From: CAYLQA01 sp964385695
Lineage (GTDB): Bacteria > Desulfobacterota > Desulfobulbia > Desulfobulbales > Desulfurivibrionaceae
Length of the DNA stretch: 57,724 nucleotides
Direction of reading: 5' to 3'
Assembly (NCBI GenBank): GCA_964385695.1
Contig: CAYLQA010000019.1
Coordinates: forward strand, 1-57,724
The notes under the pieces were generated by a model. The model worked only from the letters and a program-made list of their open reading frames with translations, did not search any database and was not told the DNA's origin. The first letter of the stretch is position 1. The number at the start of each line of letters is the position of its first letter. Both the position numbers and the translations under genes were made by a program. Shown here in pieces: positions 1 through 8,535 of the stretch.

Positions 1-64
1 CTTTCCGCTGTTTCTATTCTCAACTTTCCCGCTAATCTGCGAAGAACCTTTTTTTATGCCCTGT

Positions 65-1663
65 TTATGCGGCGGAGCTATGGTGTTCGCGGGTCTTGTG
101 GAAAACGATGTCCGGGAAGAGCTCCATGGCGCGGCCTAAGCGCCACTCGCTGTCCGCAAGATAAGAGAGGTGTCCTTCCGCATCCATGGCAAGGTTGCCT
201 TGGTTCTTGGCAGTAAACTCATCGAGTTTTTTCCGGTCGTCACAGGTCACCCAGCGTGCGGTGGCATAGTTGATCCCTTCGTAAATCGCATCCACCCCAT
301 ACTCGGCCTTGAGCCGTGCCATGGTTACATCAAACTGTAACACACCCACAGCTCCTAAAATATAATCGCTGCCCATGAGCGGGCGAAACATCTGTACCGC
401 CCCTTCTTCGGCCAGCTGGACCAATCCCTTATTGAGCTGTTTGGTCTTGAGAGGATTTTTGAGTATTACCCGGCGGAAATGCTCCGGTGCAAAGCTTGGG
501 ATACCGGTGAAACACAACTCTTCTTTGTCGGTAAAGGTATCACCGATTTTGATAGTGCCGTGGTTGTGGATGCCGATGATGTCGCCGGGGTAGGCCTCCT
601 CCACATTGCTGCGGTCCTGGGCCATGAAGATGGTGGCGTTGGCCAGTGAAACCTCTTTGCCCAAGCGGTGATGGCGTACCTTCATACCGCGGGTAAATTT
701 GCCTGAGCAAATGCGGAAAAAAGCGATTCTGTCTCGGTGGGCAGGGTTCATGTTTGCCTGAATTTTAAAGGTAAAACCGGAAAAAGGAGTTTCGTAGGGC
801 TCAACAGCGCGGCTTGCAGTCTCTCGTGGGCCCGGAGCTGGGGCCAGCTCAACAAAGGCGTCCAGCAACTCTTTGACTCCGAAATTGTTAATGGCGCTGC
901 CGAAGAAGACGGGAGTCTGGCTTGCCTTGAGAAATTCGTCAATTTCAAAGGGGTTGGCTGCACCTTCCAGCAACTCCAAGTCCTCACGCAGGGTGTCGGC
1001 ATGGCTACCCAATAATTCATCAAGCACCGGGTCATCCAGATCTTTGAGCGTAATGCCGTCCTGAGGGCGGGTGTCCTGGCTCGGGGTGAAGATTTGCAGC
1101 TCCTTGCGAAAGAGGTTGTACACCCCCTTGAAACCTTTTCCCATGCCTATGGGCCAAGAGAGAGGGGCGCATTCGATCTGCAATTTATCTTCGATCTCGC
1201 TCATGATCTCCAAGGGGTCCATGCCTTCGCGGTCCATTTTATTGATAAAGGTGATAACCGGCGTGTTGCGCATCCGGCAGACCTCCATCAGTTTCATGGT
1301 CTGGGCTTCAACCCCTTTGGCAGAGTCAATGACCATTAAAGCGCTGTCAACCGCAGTAAGCACCCGATAGGTATCTTCAGAAAAGTCTTGATGGCCCGGG
1401 GTGTCCAGCAGATTGATCTCGTAATCACTGTAGTCGAACTTCATCACCGAGGAGGTTACGGAGATGCCGCGCTCCTGCTCGATGCTCATCCAGTCGCTTA
1501 CCGCATGGTTGTCGGTCTTACGGGATTTTACAGCGCCTGCCATTTGAATAGCACCGCCAAAGAGCAAGAGTTTTTCCGTAAGGGTGGTTTTCCCAGCATC
1601 GGGATGGCTGATGATACCGAAAGTACGACGACGTTCTATTTCTTTCTGAAGTGTACTGCTCAC
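65..1663 (-). CDS. prfC: Peptide chain release factor 3 (RF3)
   Basis: RF3 is a cytoplasmic translational GTPase that recycles RF1/RF2 from the ribosome after peptide release. The 532-aa protein is close to the E. coli length of 529. The P-loop (HPDAGKTT, about residues 20-27), the G3 motif DTPGHQDF and the G4 motif NKMD are all visible. They are followed by domain II and the RF3 C-terminal domain, which contains GVLQFDV. The start is GTG at 1663, with an AAAAGG ribosome-binding site 7 nt upstream on the minus strand. The stop lies 64 nt from the window edge. It appears to be monocistronic. Confidence 0.97.
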   Translation of the reverse strand: MSSTLQKEIERRRTFGIISHPDAGKTTLTEKLLLFGGAIQMAGAVKSRKTDNHAVSDWMSIEQERGISVTSSVMKFDYSDYEINLLDTPGHQDFSEDTYRVLTAVDSALMVIDSAKGVEAQTMKLMEVCRMRNTPVITFINKMDREGMDPLEIMSEIEDKLQIECAPLSWPIGMGKGFKGVYNLFRKELQIFTPSQDTRPQDGITLKDLDDPVLDELLGSHADTLREDLELLEGAANPFEIDEFLKASQTPVFFGSAINNFGVKELLDAFVELAPAPGPRETASRAVEPYETPFSGFTFKIQANMNPAHRDRIAFFRICSGKFTRGMKVRHHRLGKEVSLANATIFMAQDRSNVEEAYPGDIIGIHNHGTIKIGDTFTDKEELCFTGIPSFAPEHFRRVILKNPLKTKQLNKGLVQLAEEGAVQMFRPLMGSDYILGAVGVLQFDVTMARLKAEYGVDAIYEGINYATARWVTCDDRKKLDEFTAKNQGNLAMDAEGHLSYLADSEWRLGRAMELFPDIVFHKTREHHSSAA

Positions 1664-2049
1664 TTTTATGCCTTTTATTTTTACATCGCACAGCTGTGTG
1701 ATCAGGTCACACTACAAGGGCGGGATTTTGCTATGATTTGTTCCGTTGGAGGTGCGTATATAACCGAAAAATCATTATTTGTCAGTAATTTCTGTCGCAG
1801 ATCCTTTGCGTGCTTCATCGTTTTTACTTTGAAAACCCAAAGGACTTGCAATAATTCATCTCTTTGACCTTTCGTTGTTAACGTATTTTTTTTGCAGATG
1901 GTCCCTTGGCAATGACTTGATAGTAAAGGGCTTGTTGGGATCCTCACAAAATGATGATGCGACAATTAACCGCATTGTCTGGGAAAGAAAACCATGTATC
2001 TTGCTGGTAATGGTAATTTTTACTACTTAACCCAAAGAGAACACAAAAG
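1664..2049. other. Intergenic region between divergent prfC and the DUF2202 gene
   Basis: This 386-bp stretch separates two divergent genes and must hold both promoters. I see no coding sequence. Two inverted repeats stand out. One is an 18-bp near-palindrome at 1685-1702, centred on CAGCTG with one mismatched pair. The other is GACAAT-N7-ATTGTC at 1961-1979, just upstream of the DUF2202 gene. Either could be an operator; no regulator can be named from the sequence. Confidence 0.4.
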
Positions 2050-2706
2050 ATGAAAAAAGTTATTTCCGCGCTGGTTCTGGCAACCGTAACCGTCACCACA
2101 CCAACATTTGCTGCACAACTTGATAGCGGCGAGTCACACCACCTTACCTTCATGCGTGAAGAAGAGAAGCTTGCTCGTGATGTGTACATGACTCTCCAGC
2201 AACAATATCCTGATGCGGCAGTATTCTCTAACATCGGTGACAATTCCGAGCAGACCCACACAGATATAGTGCGGGACATGCTTGAGCAGTACGGTCTGCC
2301 CGATCCCAACCCCGAAGCCAACAACCTGCCTGCCAGCATCGGCGTGTTTACCGGAGGGGATTACGGTTGGTATTTTACGGAAAAATTTGACCAATTGGTT
2401 GCCTGGGGCTCCCAGAGCCTTCTGGACGCTCTCTATGTCGGCGCATTCATAGAAGAACTGGATATGCTTGATATCGTTGGTTGCCCCAAAGTTATCGTGG
2501 AAACCGATAATGGAATCGATGCCGGGCAGTGTGGACTCGAATATACCGATGAGGCAGCGCTGCAGACCATGTACACCCATTTGGTAGATGGTTCCAAAAG
2601 CCACCTTGTTTCTTATGTGCAAAACATTGAGAACATCATCGGCGTTGGAAACTACGAAGCACAGGTCTTGACCCAGGCAGAGGTTGATGCCATTTTAGGA
2701 CGGTAA
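2050..2706 (+). CDS. Secreted DUF2202 ferritin-like protein
   Basis: A 218-aa protein with an N-terminal signal peptide (MKKVISALVLATVTV, cleavage probably after the Ala-rich TFAA), so it should be periplasmic or secreted. The mature part has the DUF2202 hallmark EEEKLARDVY near residue 38 and a second acidic/His stretch (NSEQTHTD). These would form a four-helix ferritin-like fold with carboxylate ligands. Members of this family have no well-established function; metal binding is an inference from the fold. It stands alone, with a weak ribosome-binding site upstream. Two cysteines (VGCPKV and AGQCGL) could form a disulfide. Confidence 0.85.
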   Translation: MKKVISALVLATVTVTTPTFAAQLDSGESHHLTFMREEEKLARDVYMTLQQQYPDAAVFSNIGDNSEQTHTDIVRDMLEQYGLPDPNPEANNLPASIGVFTGGDYGWYFTEKFDQLVAWGSQSLLDALYVGAFIEELDMLDIVGCPKVIVETDNGIDAGQCGLEYTDEAALQTMYTHLVDGSKSHLVSYVQNIENIIGVGNYEAQVLTQAEVDAILGR

Positions 2707-2773
2707 GCAAAGAGGGGGGAAGGTGGCTTTTAACGCCTTCCCCATTTTTAGCTATGAGCTAAGAATGCCGGAG

Positions 2774-3106
2774 TCACTCGGCACATTGTACACAAAGATT
2801 GCTCTCGGGCATGGCCATGATGCGGCCAACGGGGATAGGGTCGCCGCAGTCCATGCAGATCCCGAAATCAGGGTTATCCAGGTTGGCCAGGGCATACTTA
2901 AGCTTTACCAACCTGTGTCTTGCCGTATTAAGCGTAGCCTCATTCACACTTTTTGCGTTGATCGCCTCCATGCGGGAGAGCCGACCTATTGCCACGTCCG
3001 GAGCAATGGGTTTGGTTAGTTTTTCCAGAGCCGCAATATCCTTTACCGTGGTCTCAATCGCTGCCTGAATTTTTTCTAAAAGCTCTTTTTTCTCCTGTGG
3101 TTCCAT
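2774..3106 (-). CDS. DksA/TraR-family C4 zinc-finger protein
   Basis: A small cytoplasmic protein of the DksA/TraR family, whose members bind RNA polymerase through the secondary channel. It has an N-terminal coiled-coil-like helix followed by a C-terminal C4 zinc finger with cysteines at about residues 84, 87, 105 and 108 (CMDC and CVQC). The start ATG at 3106 gives 110 aa and has a GAGGA ribosome-binding site. A longer reading to 3160 would begin inside the adk terminator hairpin, so I reject it. The DxxDxA motif of classical DksA is not evident; in its place is PDVAIGRLSR. It may therefore not be a full functional DksA. It lies downstream of adk, separated by a terminator. Confidence 0.85.
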   Translation of the reverse strand: MEPQEKKELLEKIQAAIETTVKDIAALEKLTKPIAPDVAIGRLSRMEAINAKSVNEATLNTARHRLVKLKYALANLDNPDFGICMDCGDPIPVGRIMAMPESNLCVQCAE

Positions 3107-3136
3107 ACCGCCATCCTCGGATTTTGTTCGGAGAAA

Positions 3137-3168
3137 TAAAAAAACGGAGCGCTCAAGCACCCCCGTTT
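3137..3168 (-). terminator. Rho-independent terminator of adk
   Basis: Read on the minus strand, AAACGG and CCGTTT close an imperfect GC-rich hairpin that is followed by a run of T. It lies 28 nt beyond the adk stop and just upstream of the DksA-like gene, so it probably ends or attenuates adk transcription. Confidence 0.7.
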
Positions 3169-3195
3169 CAATGACTACACTATACCCAAATAAAA

Positions 3196-3876
3196 TTAGG
3201 CAAGATCTTTCATGATGGCGTCGGAAACATCCTGGATGGAGGGCTGGCCGTCAACGGAGATGACCTTGGCGCTTCCTCCCGCACCTTTAAAGAAGTTTAC
3301 AGCGGCCATGGTGCCGGTGTTGTCGTCGTAGTAGATGTCGTGACGCTTATCGATTGCAGTATCGTCCTGATCGTCAGGGCGGGTTTTAAGAGCGCCACCG
3401 CAAACACGGCAAACCAACTCGCCATCTTTCTCAACAGGCTTGATTGCGTCAAAGGCGATGTGGTTGGGGTGGTTGTTATCGTTCTCGCACAGACGGCGAC
3501 CGGTGATGCGCAGCTTGGCAACATCGCGGGGCAGAACGATCTCAACAACGTAATCCAGAGGCATGTTTTCGTCGGCCAGGGCTTTGGCCAGGGTCTCGCC
3601 CTGTACCTTATTGCGAGGGAAACCGTCGAGGATCCAACCGCCTTTGCAGTCATCAGCTTTCAGACGATCAAGGATCATGGGGATGGTGATGTCGTCGGGG
3701 ACCAGGTCGCCGCGATCAATATACTCCTTGGCAGCCTTGCCAAGCTCGGTGCCGCCGCCGATGTTCTCGCGAAAGATTGCGCCGGACTCGATGTGGGCAA
3801 AGTTGTATTTCTTTTGAATGATTGCACCCTGGGTACCTTTACCGCTGCCGTTCGGACCAAAAACCAAAATGTTCAT
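3196..3876 (-). CDS. adk: Adenylate kinase with zinc-binding LID
   Basis: Adenylate kinase interconverts ATP + AMP and 2 ADP in the cytoplasm. The 226-aa protein opens with the P-loop GPNGSGKGT, has the AMP-binding region ESGAIFRENI, and has DGFPRN for nucleotide binding. The LID holds CEN...CRVCGG, a partial Cys set like that of zinc-stabilised adenylate kinases, with a longer than usual insert. The start ATG at 3876 has a strong AAAGGAG ribosome-binding site 5 nt upstream. It is followed by its own terminator. Upstream lies an unusual pair of nested inverted repeats. Confidence 0.96.
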   Translation of the reverse strand: MNILVFGPNGSGKGTQGAIIQKKYNFAHIESGAIFRENIGGGTELGKAAKEYIDRGDLVPDDITIPMILDRLKADDCKGGWILDGFPRNKVQGETLAKALADENMPLDYVVEIVLPRDVAKLRITGRRLCENDNNHPNHIAFDAIKPVEKDGELVCRVCGGALKTRPDDQDDTAIDKRHDIYYDDNTGTMAAVNFFKGAGGSAKVISVDGQPSIQDVSDAIMKDLA

Positions 3877-3900
3877 AACCGCTCCTTTTTCTATAAGTTT

Positions 3901-3949
3901 GATAAGATCGTAAAAATACGATCTTATCGAGTTATTACGATGTAACTCG
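3901..3949. repeat. Nested inverted repeats upstream of adk
   Basis: A perfect 12-bp inverted repeat, GATAAGATCGTA (3901-3912) and TACGATCTTATC (3917-3928), with a 4-nt loop, sits 24 bp upstream of the adk start. It is followed by CGAGTTA (3928-3934) and TAACTCG (3943-3949) with an 8-nt loop. The arrangement fits an operator or a leader hairpin for adk. There is no T-run on either side, so it is not a typical terminator. Confidence 0.7.
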
Positions 3950-4286
3950 TTATTTTATCATTACGGACCTGGTGCGGCTTTACCTTTTTACGCGTCCATC
4001 AATTTTTCATTCCGCAAGAACGGTAAAATGTTTGCCGAACAGGAAGTTGCTTTCTAGGTATTTTCCCGGATACCAGTAGACTTACAGCCGATCGGCTGCA
4101 AGAGAATCAAAAGCAAATCGACTATAACCTATAATCCAATTGGCGAGTGATGCCAACAAAATATATGGGTGCCTTTGTTGAGGTGTTTAGCGGTTGCTTG
4201 ATGATAGGTGAGGAGTGGAATAATGGGGTAGGGGAAAAGCAAAGAGGTAATTAATTCGTTTTGTGCAGTGAGGTACGCCTGTTAGC

Positions 4287-4403
4287 TTAGGCCTTGTTGT
4301 GCAATGAGCAAAATTCCTTGATCAAAAGCCTTCTGGCGGCAAGATCCAGCCGAAAGTAAAAAGGGCTCTGCATGAGAATTTTAATGGCTTTCCTGGGTGT
4401 CAT
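4287..4403 (-). CDS. Small basic protein, 38 aa (candidate gene)
   Basis: A short reading frame in an otherwise gene-free stretch. The 38-aa product begins MTPRKAIKILMQSPFYFRLD and ends in CSLHNKA. It is preceded by AAAAGGGGG four nt before the ATG, with an in-frame TGA immediately upstream of the start that fixes it. The protein is basic with a SPFYFRLDL core and a helical, Leu/Arg-rich C-terminal half. There is no signal peptide or metal motif. Support comes from the strong ribosome-binding site, the plausible protein character and the lack of any overlapping gene. I do not recognise a function. Confidence 0.6.
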   Translation of the reverse strand: MTPRKAIKILMQSPFYFRLDLAARRLLIKEFCSLHNKA

Positions 4404-4615
4404 TCAACCCCCTTTTGAAGGTGTTCATCGTCACGCCGATAACAACGCCATTTGCATAACTCATCGGTGCATATTGGAAAATACTTGATGGAAATCTGTA
4501 TCTCTATGCTGTCTGAAGTTTTGCAGCTATTGGATAATATTGGAAAAATACCGCCGAATGTGGTTAGAATAAAAAGTGTTTACATTATTTTGGGGGAGTG
4601 ACCAAGCTACACGCC
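4404..4615. other. Upstream region of the K+ channel gene
   Basis: This gap separates the small minus-strand gene from the channel gene. It is AT-rich towards 4560-4590 and should hold the channel promoter, but no convincing -35/-10 pair can be fixed. The preceding stretch 3950-4286 also shows no gene, repeat or RNA that I can support. Confidence 0.3.
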
Positions 4616-5602
4616 ATGAAAAAGATTTTCTTCAGCTGTTTATTACTGACCGCCATACTGCTCTTTGGCACTGGGGGCTATATGTGGATTGAGGGAGGCT
4701 CTTTTCTCGATAGTCTGTATATGGCGGTTATCACTGTAACCACAGTGGGGTATGGCGAGGTTTTACCGCTGAGCCCACTCGGGAAGAGCTTTACCATTTT
4801 CCTGATTTTGATCGGTGTCAGCTTTGTCATTTATATGGTCGGTGATGTGACACAGACCATGGTCGAAGGCGGTTTGAAAAGGTTTTTTGGGAGAGATGTA
4901 ATGAAGAAAAAGGTCGCGGCCTTGGGTGATCACTATATTGTTTGCGGTTTTGGCCGTATCGGGAAGGTAATCTGTAAAAATTTGCAGGACAGCGGTCTGC
5001 CTTTTGTCGTCATCGAAACCGACCATCAGGCTCTCAATGAGATTGATGAACTCGGCTATCTGGGCCTTGAAGGCAATGCCTCGGATGACGAAATTCTCAT
5101 ATCGGCCGGAATAAACGCTGCCAAGGGGCTCATCGCGGTCGTCTCTTCGGATGCGGATAATGTCTATATCATACTTTCCGCCAAAGGGTTGAACCCCAAC
5201 CTGTTCACTATGGCCCGCTCAAGTGGCGAGGGCGGCTCGGAAACAAAACTGCTCAGGGCAGGGGCGGACAAGGTGATTTCCCCATATTTTATCGGGGCCT
5301 GTCGTATGGCCCAGTTGGTAGTACGGCCAACGGTTGTTGATTTTCTCGACCTGACTGTCCATGGGGGTGAACTTGGCCTGCGCCTTGAAGAATTACGTGT
5401 TTCCAAAGATTCGACATTCGCCAATCAAAGCTTGATGCACTCGGGGATCAGGAAGCAGTTTGACCTGATAGTCGTGGCAATAAAGCGTGATCACGGGGAG
5501 ATGCTTTTTAACCCCACTCCCCAAAGTGAAATCCTGGCAGGGGACATCCTTATCGTTCTCGGAGAGCACGCTCAAATTACAGAGCTTGAAAAGCTGTTAT
5601 GA
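4616..5602 (+). CDS. Potassium channel with TrkA-N/RCK domain
   Basis: An inner-membrane two-helix K+ channel of the Kch/MthK type. Helix 1 is at about residues 5-22. The pore carries the selectivity filter TVGYGE near residue 43, and helix 2 is at about 58-78. A cytoplasmic RCK domain follows, with the Rossmann motif GFGRIGK and a pairing acidic residue in VIETD; a TrkA-C domain fills the C-terminal part. The RCK ring gates the pore in response to ligand. I chose ATG 4616 (328 aa) because it places helix 1 normally. GTG at 4598 is an alternative, and neither has well-spaced ribosome-binding support. Confidence 0.92.
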   Translation: MKKIFFSCLLLTAILLFGTGGYMWIEGGSFLDSLYMAVITVTTVGYGEVLPLSPLGKSFTIFLILIGVSFVIYMVGDVTQTMVEGGLKRFFGRDVMKKKVAALGDHYIVCGFGRIGKVICKNLQDSGLPFVVIETDHQALNEIDELGYLGLEGNASDDEILISAGINAAKGLIAVVSSDADNVYIILSAKGLNPNLFTMARSSGEGGSETKLLRAGADKVISPYFIGACRMAQLVVRPTVVDFLDLTVHGGELGLRLEELRVSKDSTFANQSLMHSGIRKQFDLIVVAIKRDHGEMLFNPTPQSEILAGDILIVLGEHAQITELEKLL

Positions 5603-5732
5603 GTTCGCTAGGATAATAAAAGGATATTAGGCAGTTACAGTTTTTCTTTCAGCAACCGATACGCTGTTTGTAAAAAGACTCTTTTTTTAGATGACGCATA
5701 TAATGATTTTCTGCAGGTGTTGGTAGATTCCC

Positions 5733-7181
5733 ATGGCCAATGAACAAGCTCTAAAGGGTGTTGAAATCCATGACGGGACCTTTATTTTGAAGGTAACGAA
5801 GGACCGCCTGCAGGCCGTTGTCACCCCCAAAGACATGAAGGCAAATGCCAAGCTCGATCCTGAGCGGTTGGCCAGAGAACTCAAGGAAAACAACATAGAG
5901 GCTGTTCTCCTTGCCGATTTGGAGCCTGTTGGTGCCGGCTCACTCTGTGTTGCCAAAGGTGTCCCTCCGATTCAGGGGGAAAACTCCAAGGCCAAAATGC
6001 ATGTCAAGCCTGCCATGGTTCATGTGCCCAAGCGTAAAGACGCCTCCACGGACATGGTGGATTTTCGGGAACTGGGTTCCATTGTCAATGTTGCCAAGGA
6101 TCGATTGCTGCTGGAAAAAATTCCCCCCACTCCGGGAGAGGCCGGCAAGGATGTCTTTGGCGCGGCAATCCCTGCCAAGCCAGGAAAAGACCGGAAGCTT
6201 AAATATGGCAAGGGGGTCTATCTCTCGGAAAACGAGATGAAGGTTTTTTCCAGCCTGGACGGCAAATTTGTCATGGCCGAGGGCAAACCATCGGTTCATG
6301 CCGAGCATATTATATCCGGCGATGTTGATCTCAAGGTCGGCAATATTGCCTTTGCCGGCTCTCACATTACAGTCAATGGCGAGGTGTTGCCCGGTTTTAA
6401 CGTCAAGTGCCGGGGCGACATCACGATTCGCCAGGGTGTGAATAACGGCTTTTTGATGGCTGGTGGGAATTTAGCCATATCCGGCGGTGTTGTCGGCGAG
6501 GATTCCGTGCTGCGGGCCAAGGGCGATATCAATGTGGATTTTGTTGAGAACGGGCCAAAGATCGAAACTGCCAGCTCTTTATTTGTAAACGACTTTCTGG
6601 TTCAGACCGAGGCCAAGGTTGGCAAAAATATCCTGGCCACCAAAGGCAAAGGGACCATTATTGGCGGGAAATTCACCATTGCCGGTTCCATGCATGTGAA
6701 AGAGCTGGGGTCCGATGCCGAGGTTATCACCGATATCAGCGTAGGTATTGTTCCCTCTCTGCAGGCCAAAAAGCAACAGCTTGATGAGGACATGCAGCTC
6801 TGGTCCGACCGCATGAACGAGATCATCAAAAATATCAGCGCCCTGGAGAAGATGAAGAAGGAGGGAGGCGGCAAGCTGCCTGAGGATAAGGCCGCCCTGC
6901 TTACAAAATGCCAGACTGCCATGCCCAAGGCCATGGACAAGGTCAACCAGCTCACCGAGTCAAGTGCAGCATTGGAAGAGGATCTGGAGAGGATGGTCAA
7001 TGAGTGTGTTTATGTTTATGGCACCCTCTACCCTGGGGTCATCGTCCGCCTTGGCAACGTGTCCCGCACAATCAGCTTGGAGGAGCAGCAGGTGGTCGTT
7101 ACCTTTGATAAATCCTCCCAGCAGATCCTGGTCCGCAAGATGACCGACAAAGAACGCAACGAGATGCCCGCGAATTACTAG
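5733..7181 (+). CDS. FapA family protein (DUF342)
   Basis: A 482-aa cytoplasmic protein of the FapA/DUF342 family. An N-terminal alpha/beta part (to about residue 160) leads into a long stretch of beta-helix repeats rich in Gly and Val (GDVDLKVGNI, GNLAISGGVVGED, GDINVDF). A coiled-coil hairpin at about residues 350-430 and a short C-terminal beta part complete it. Family members have been linked to flagellar assembly or to control of surface structures, but no flagellar gene lies nearby, so the specific role here is open. Its start ATG has only a weak ribosome-binding site. It is convergent with pdxJ. Confidence 0.85.
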   Translation: MANEQALKGVEIHDGTFILKVTKDRLQAVVTPKDMKANAKLDPERLARELKENNIEAVLLADLEPVGAGSLCVAKGVPPIQGENSKAKMHVKPAMVHVPKRKDASTDMVDFRELGSIVNVAKDRLLLEKIPPTPGEAGKDVFGAAIPAKPGKDRKLKYGKGVYLSENEMKVFSSLDGKFVMAEGKPSVHAEHIISGDVDLKVGNIAFAGSHITVNGEVLPGFNVKCRGDITIRQGVNNGFLMAGGNLAISGGVVGEDSVLRAKGDINVDFVENGPKIETASSLFVNDFLVQTEAKVGKNILATKGKGTIIGGKFTIAGSMHVKELGSDAEVITDISVGIVPSLQAKKQQLDEDMQLWSDRMNEIIKNISALEKMKKEGGGKLPEDKAALLTKCQTAMPKAMDKVNQLTESSAALEEDLERMVNECVYVYGTLYPGVIVRLGNVSRTISLEEQQVVVTFDKSSQQILVRKMTDKERNEMPANY

Positions 7182-7249
7182 TTGCAACCTGAGAGCTAAA
7201 AGACCTTTTAGCCACGAAATCCACGAAAAAACACGAAAAGTAAATGAAT

Positions 7250-7357
7250 TTAAAAGAGTTAGGGTGCTATAGATTTGCACTACTACGGTTGTAGGCTATA
7301 GTTTTGCTATGCGGACAACCGTAGTTGGGTGAAGATATGGTGCCATAACTCTTTTAA
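7250..7357. repeat. MITE-like 108-bp imperfect hairpin element
   Basis: The ends are a perfect 12-bp terminal inverted repeat, TTAAAAGAGTTA (7250-7261) and TAACTCTTTTAA (7346-7357). Nested inside is an 11-bp inverted repeat, ACTACGGTTGT (7282-7292) and ACAACCGTAGT (7315-7325), and then ATAG/CTAT at the tip. The segments between can pair largely through G-U wobbles, so the whole unit could fold into one long hairpin. The right end overlaps the pdxJ stop codon. A low-complexity CACGAAA-type stretch (7211-7240) precedes it. Confidence 0.65.
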
Positions 7358-8520
7358 CAAGGTAACAGAGCCAGCATTTCGCGCACGGCCTGATCCAGCC
7401 CGACAAAGATGGCCCGGGCCATGACCGCATGGCCGATACTGAGCTCCTCAATGGTTTCCAGCTCTGCAATCCGCTGGGTGTTAAGGTAGTTGAGGCCGTG
7501 TCCGGCATTAACCCGTAACCCCGCCTCATATGCCTCTTCCGCAGCCGACTCTATCAGCTCAAACTCTTCATTTTGTTCCGCTTCTGAAGTTGCATCGCAA
7601 TAGCGGCCGGTATGAATTTCTACAAAGGTAGCGCCCACATCCTTTGAGGCCTTGATCTGTTTGGAGTCGGGATCGATAAACAGGCTGACCGGAATGCCTG
7701 CCTTGGTCATCTTGGCAATGGCCTCTTTGAGCTTTTTCTTTTGCCCGGCCACATTGAGCCCGCCTTCCGTGGTCAGCTCTTTGCGTTTTTCCGGCACCAG
7801 AGTAACCATATCCGGCTTCACATCCAGGGCAATGTTAATGATCTCTTTTGTTGCGCCCATTTCAAGATTGAGCTTGGTTTTTACCGTCTGCCTGAGCAGA
7901 TAGACATCCCGATCCTGGATGTGCCGCCGGTCTTCACGCAGATGGACGACAATGCCCTGGGCTCCTGCCAGCTCACAAATGCCTGCGGCAAGTACCGGGT
8001 CTGGTTCATCTATCCCACGGGCCTGCCGTAAGGTTGCAACATGATCCACATTGATAGCCAGATGTAACATACGTCCTCTCCTCTCTTCTTCTGCCAGGCG
8101 AACAAGGAGTTCTTGCTCCTCGGCCAGCATTATTTTGGCATCCTCTTCCGAGCGTTCATGGTCATGGCCAAGAAGGTGCAAGAGGCCATGTATAAGAAGG
8201 ATGCAAACTCGTTTGTGTAAGGTGATTTTATCGCGATGCGCTTCTTTTGCTGCGGTATCAAGGGAGATAATCACATCTCCCAAGAGTTCGTTTTCCGGCC
8301 CTTCTCCCTCTTGCATGGCAAAGGCCAGAACATTGGTGGGGCCTTTTTTACTCCGGTAGCCCTCATTGAGTTCGGCCATATGTTTGTCGTCCACCAAGGC
8401 AATGCTCAGTTCACGATCACTCACCCCGCAAAGCTTGAGCAAGAGTTGGCCGCGCCGCTCAATCTGCTTCAGATTCACCGGCAGGGGGGAGTTCAGGTCG
8501 CAATTAAGAAATACAGGCAT
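7354..8520 (-). CDS. ybeY-pdxJ: YbeY endoribonuclease fused to PdxJ
   Basis: One open frame of 388 aa joins two normally separate enzymes. Residues 1-150 are YbeY, the zinc-dependent rRNA-maturation/quality-control RNase, with the HGLLHLLGHDH motif (His 111, 115 and 121). Residues 151-388 are a full-length PdxJ, pyridoxine 5'-phosphate synthase of vitamin B6 synthesis, beginning MLHLAINVDHVATLRQARG. No linker separates them. An internal ATG at 8070 starts PdxJ exactly and is preceded by GGAGAGGA three nt upstream, so free PdxJ could also be made. The gene follows phoH by 15 nt, the usual phoH-ybeY arrangement. Confidence 0.93.
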   Translation of the reverse strand: MPVFLNCDLNSPLPVNLKQIERRGQLLLKLCGVSDRELSIALVDDKHMAELNEGYRSKKGPTNVLAFAMQEGEGPENELLGDVIISLDTAAKEAHRDKITLHKRVCILLIHGLLHLLGHDHERSEEDAKIMLAEEQELLVRLAEEERRGRMLHLAINVDHVATLRQARGIDEPDPVLAAGICELAGAQGIVVHLREDRRHIQDRDVYLLRQTVKTKLNLEMGATKEIINIALDVKPDMVTLVPEKRKELTTEGGLNVAGQKKKLKEAIAKMTKAGIPVSLFIDPDSKQIKASKDVGATFVEIHTGRYCDATSEAEQNEEFELIESAAEEAYEAGLRVNAGHGLNYLNTQRIAELETIEELSIGHAVMARAIFVGLDQAVREMLALLPC

Positions 8521-8535
8521 GGGCTTTGAATGCGG

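Noticed and set aside
3950..4286. Possible tRNA or structured RNA in the adk-channel gap
   Set aside because: No cloverleaf, T-loop GGTTCRA pattern or known riboswitch core could be found on either strand.
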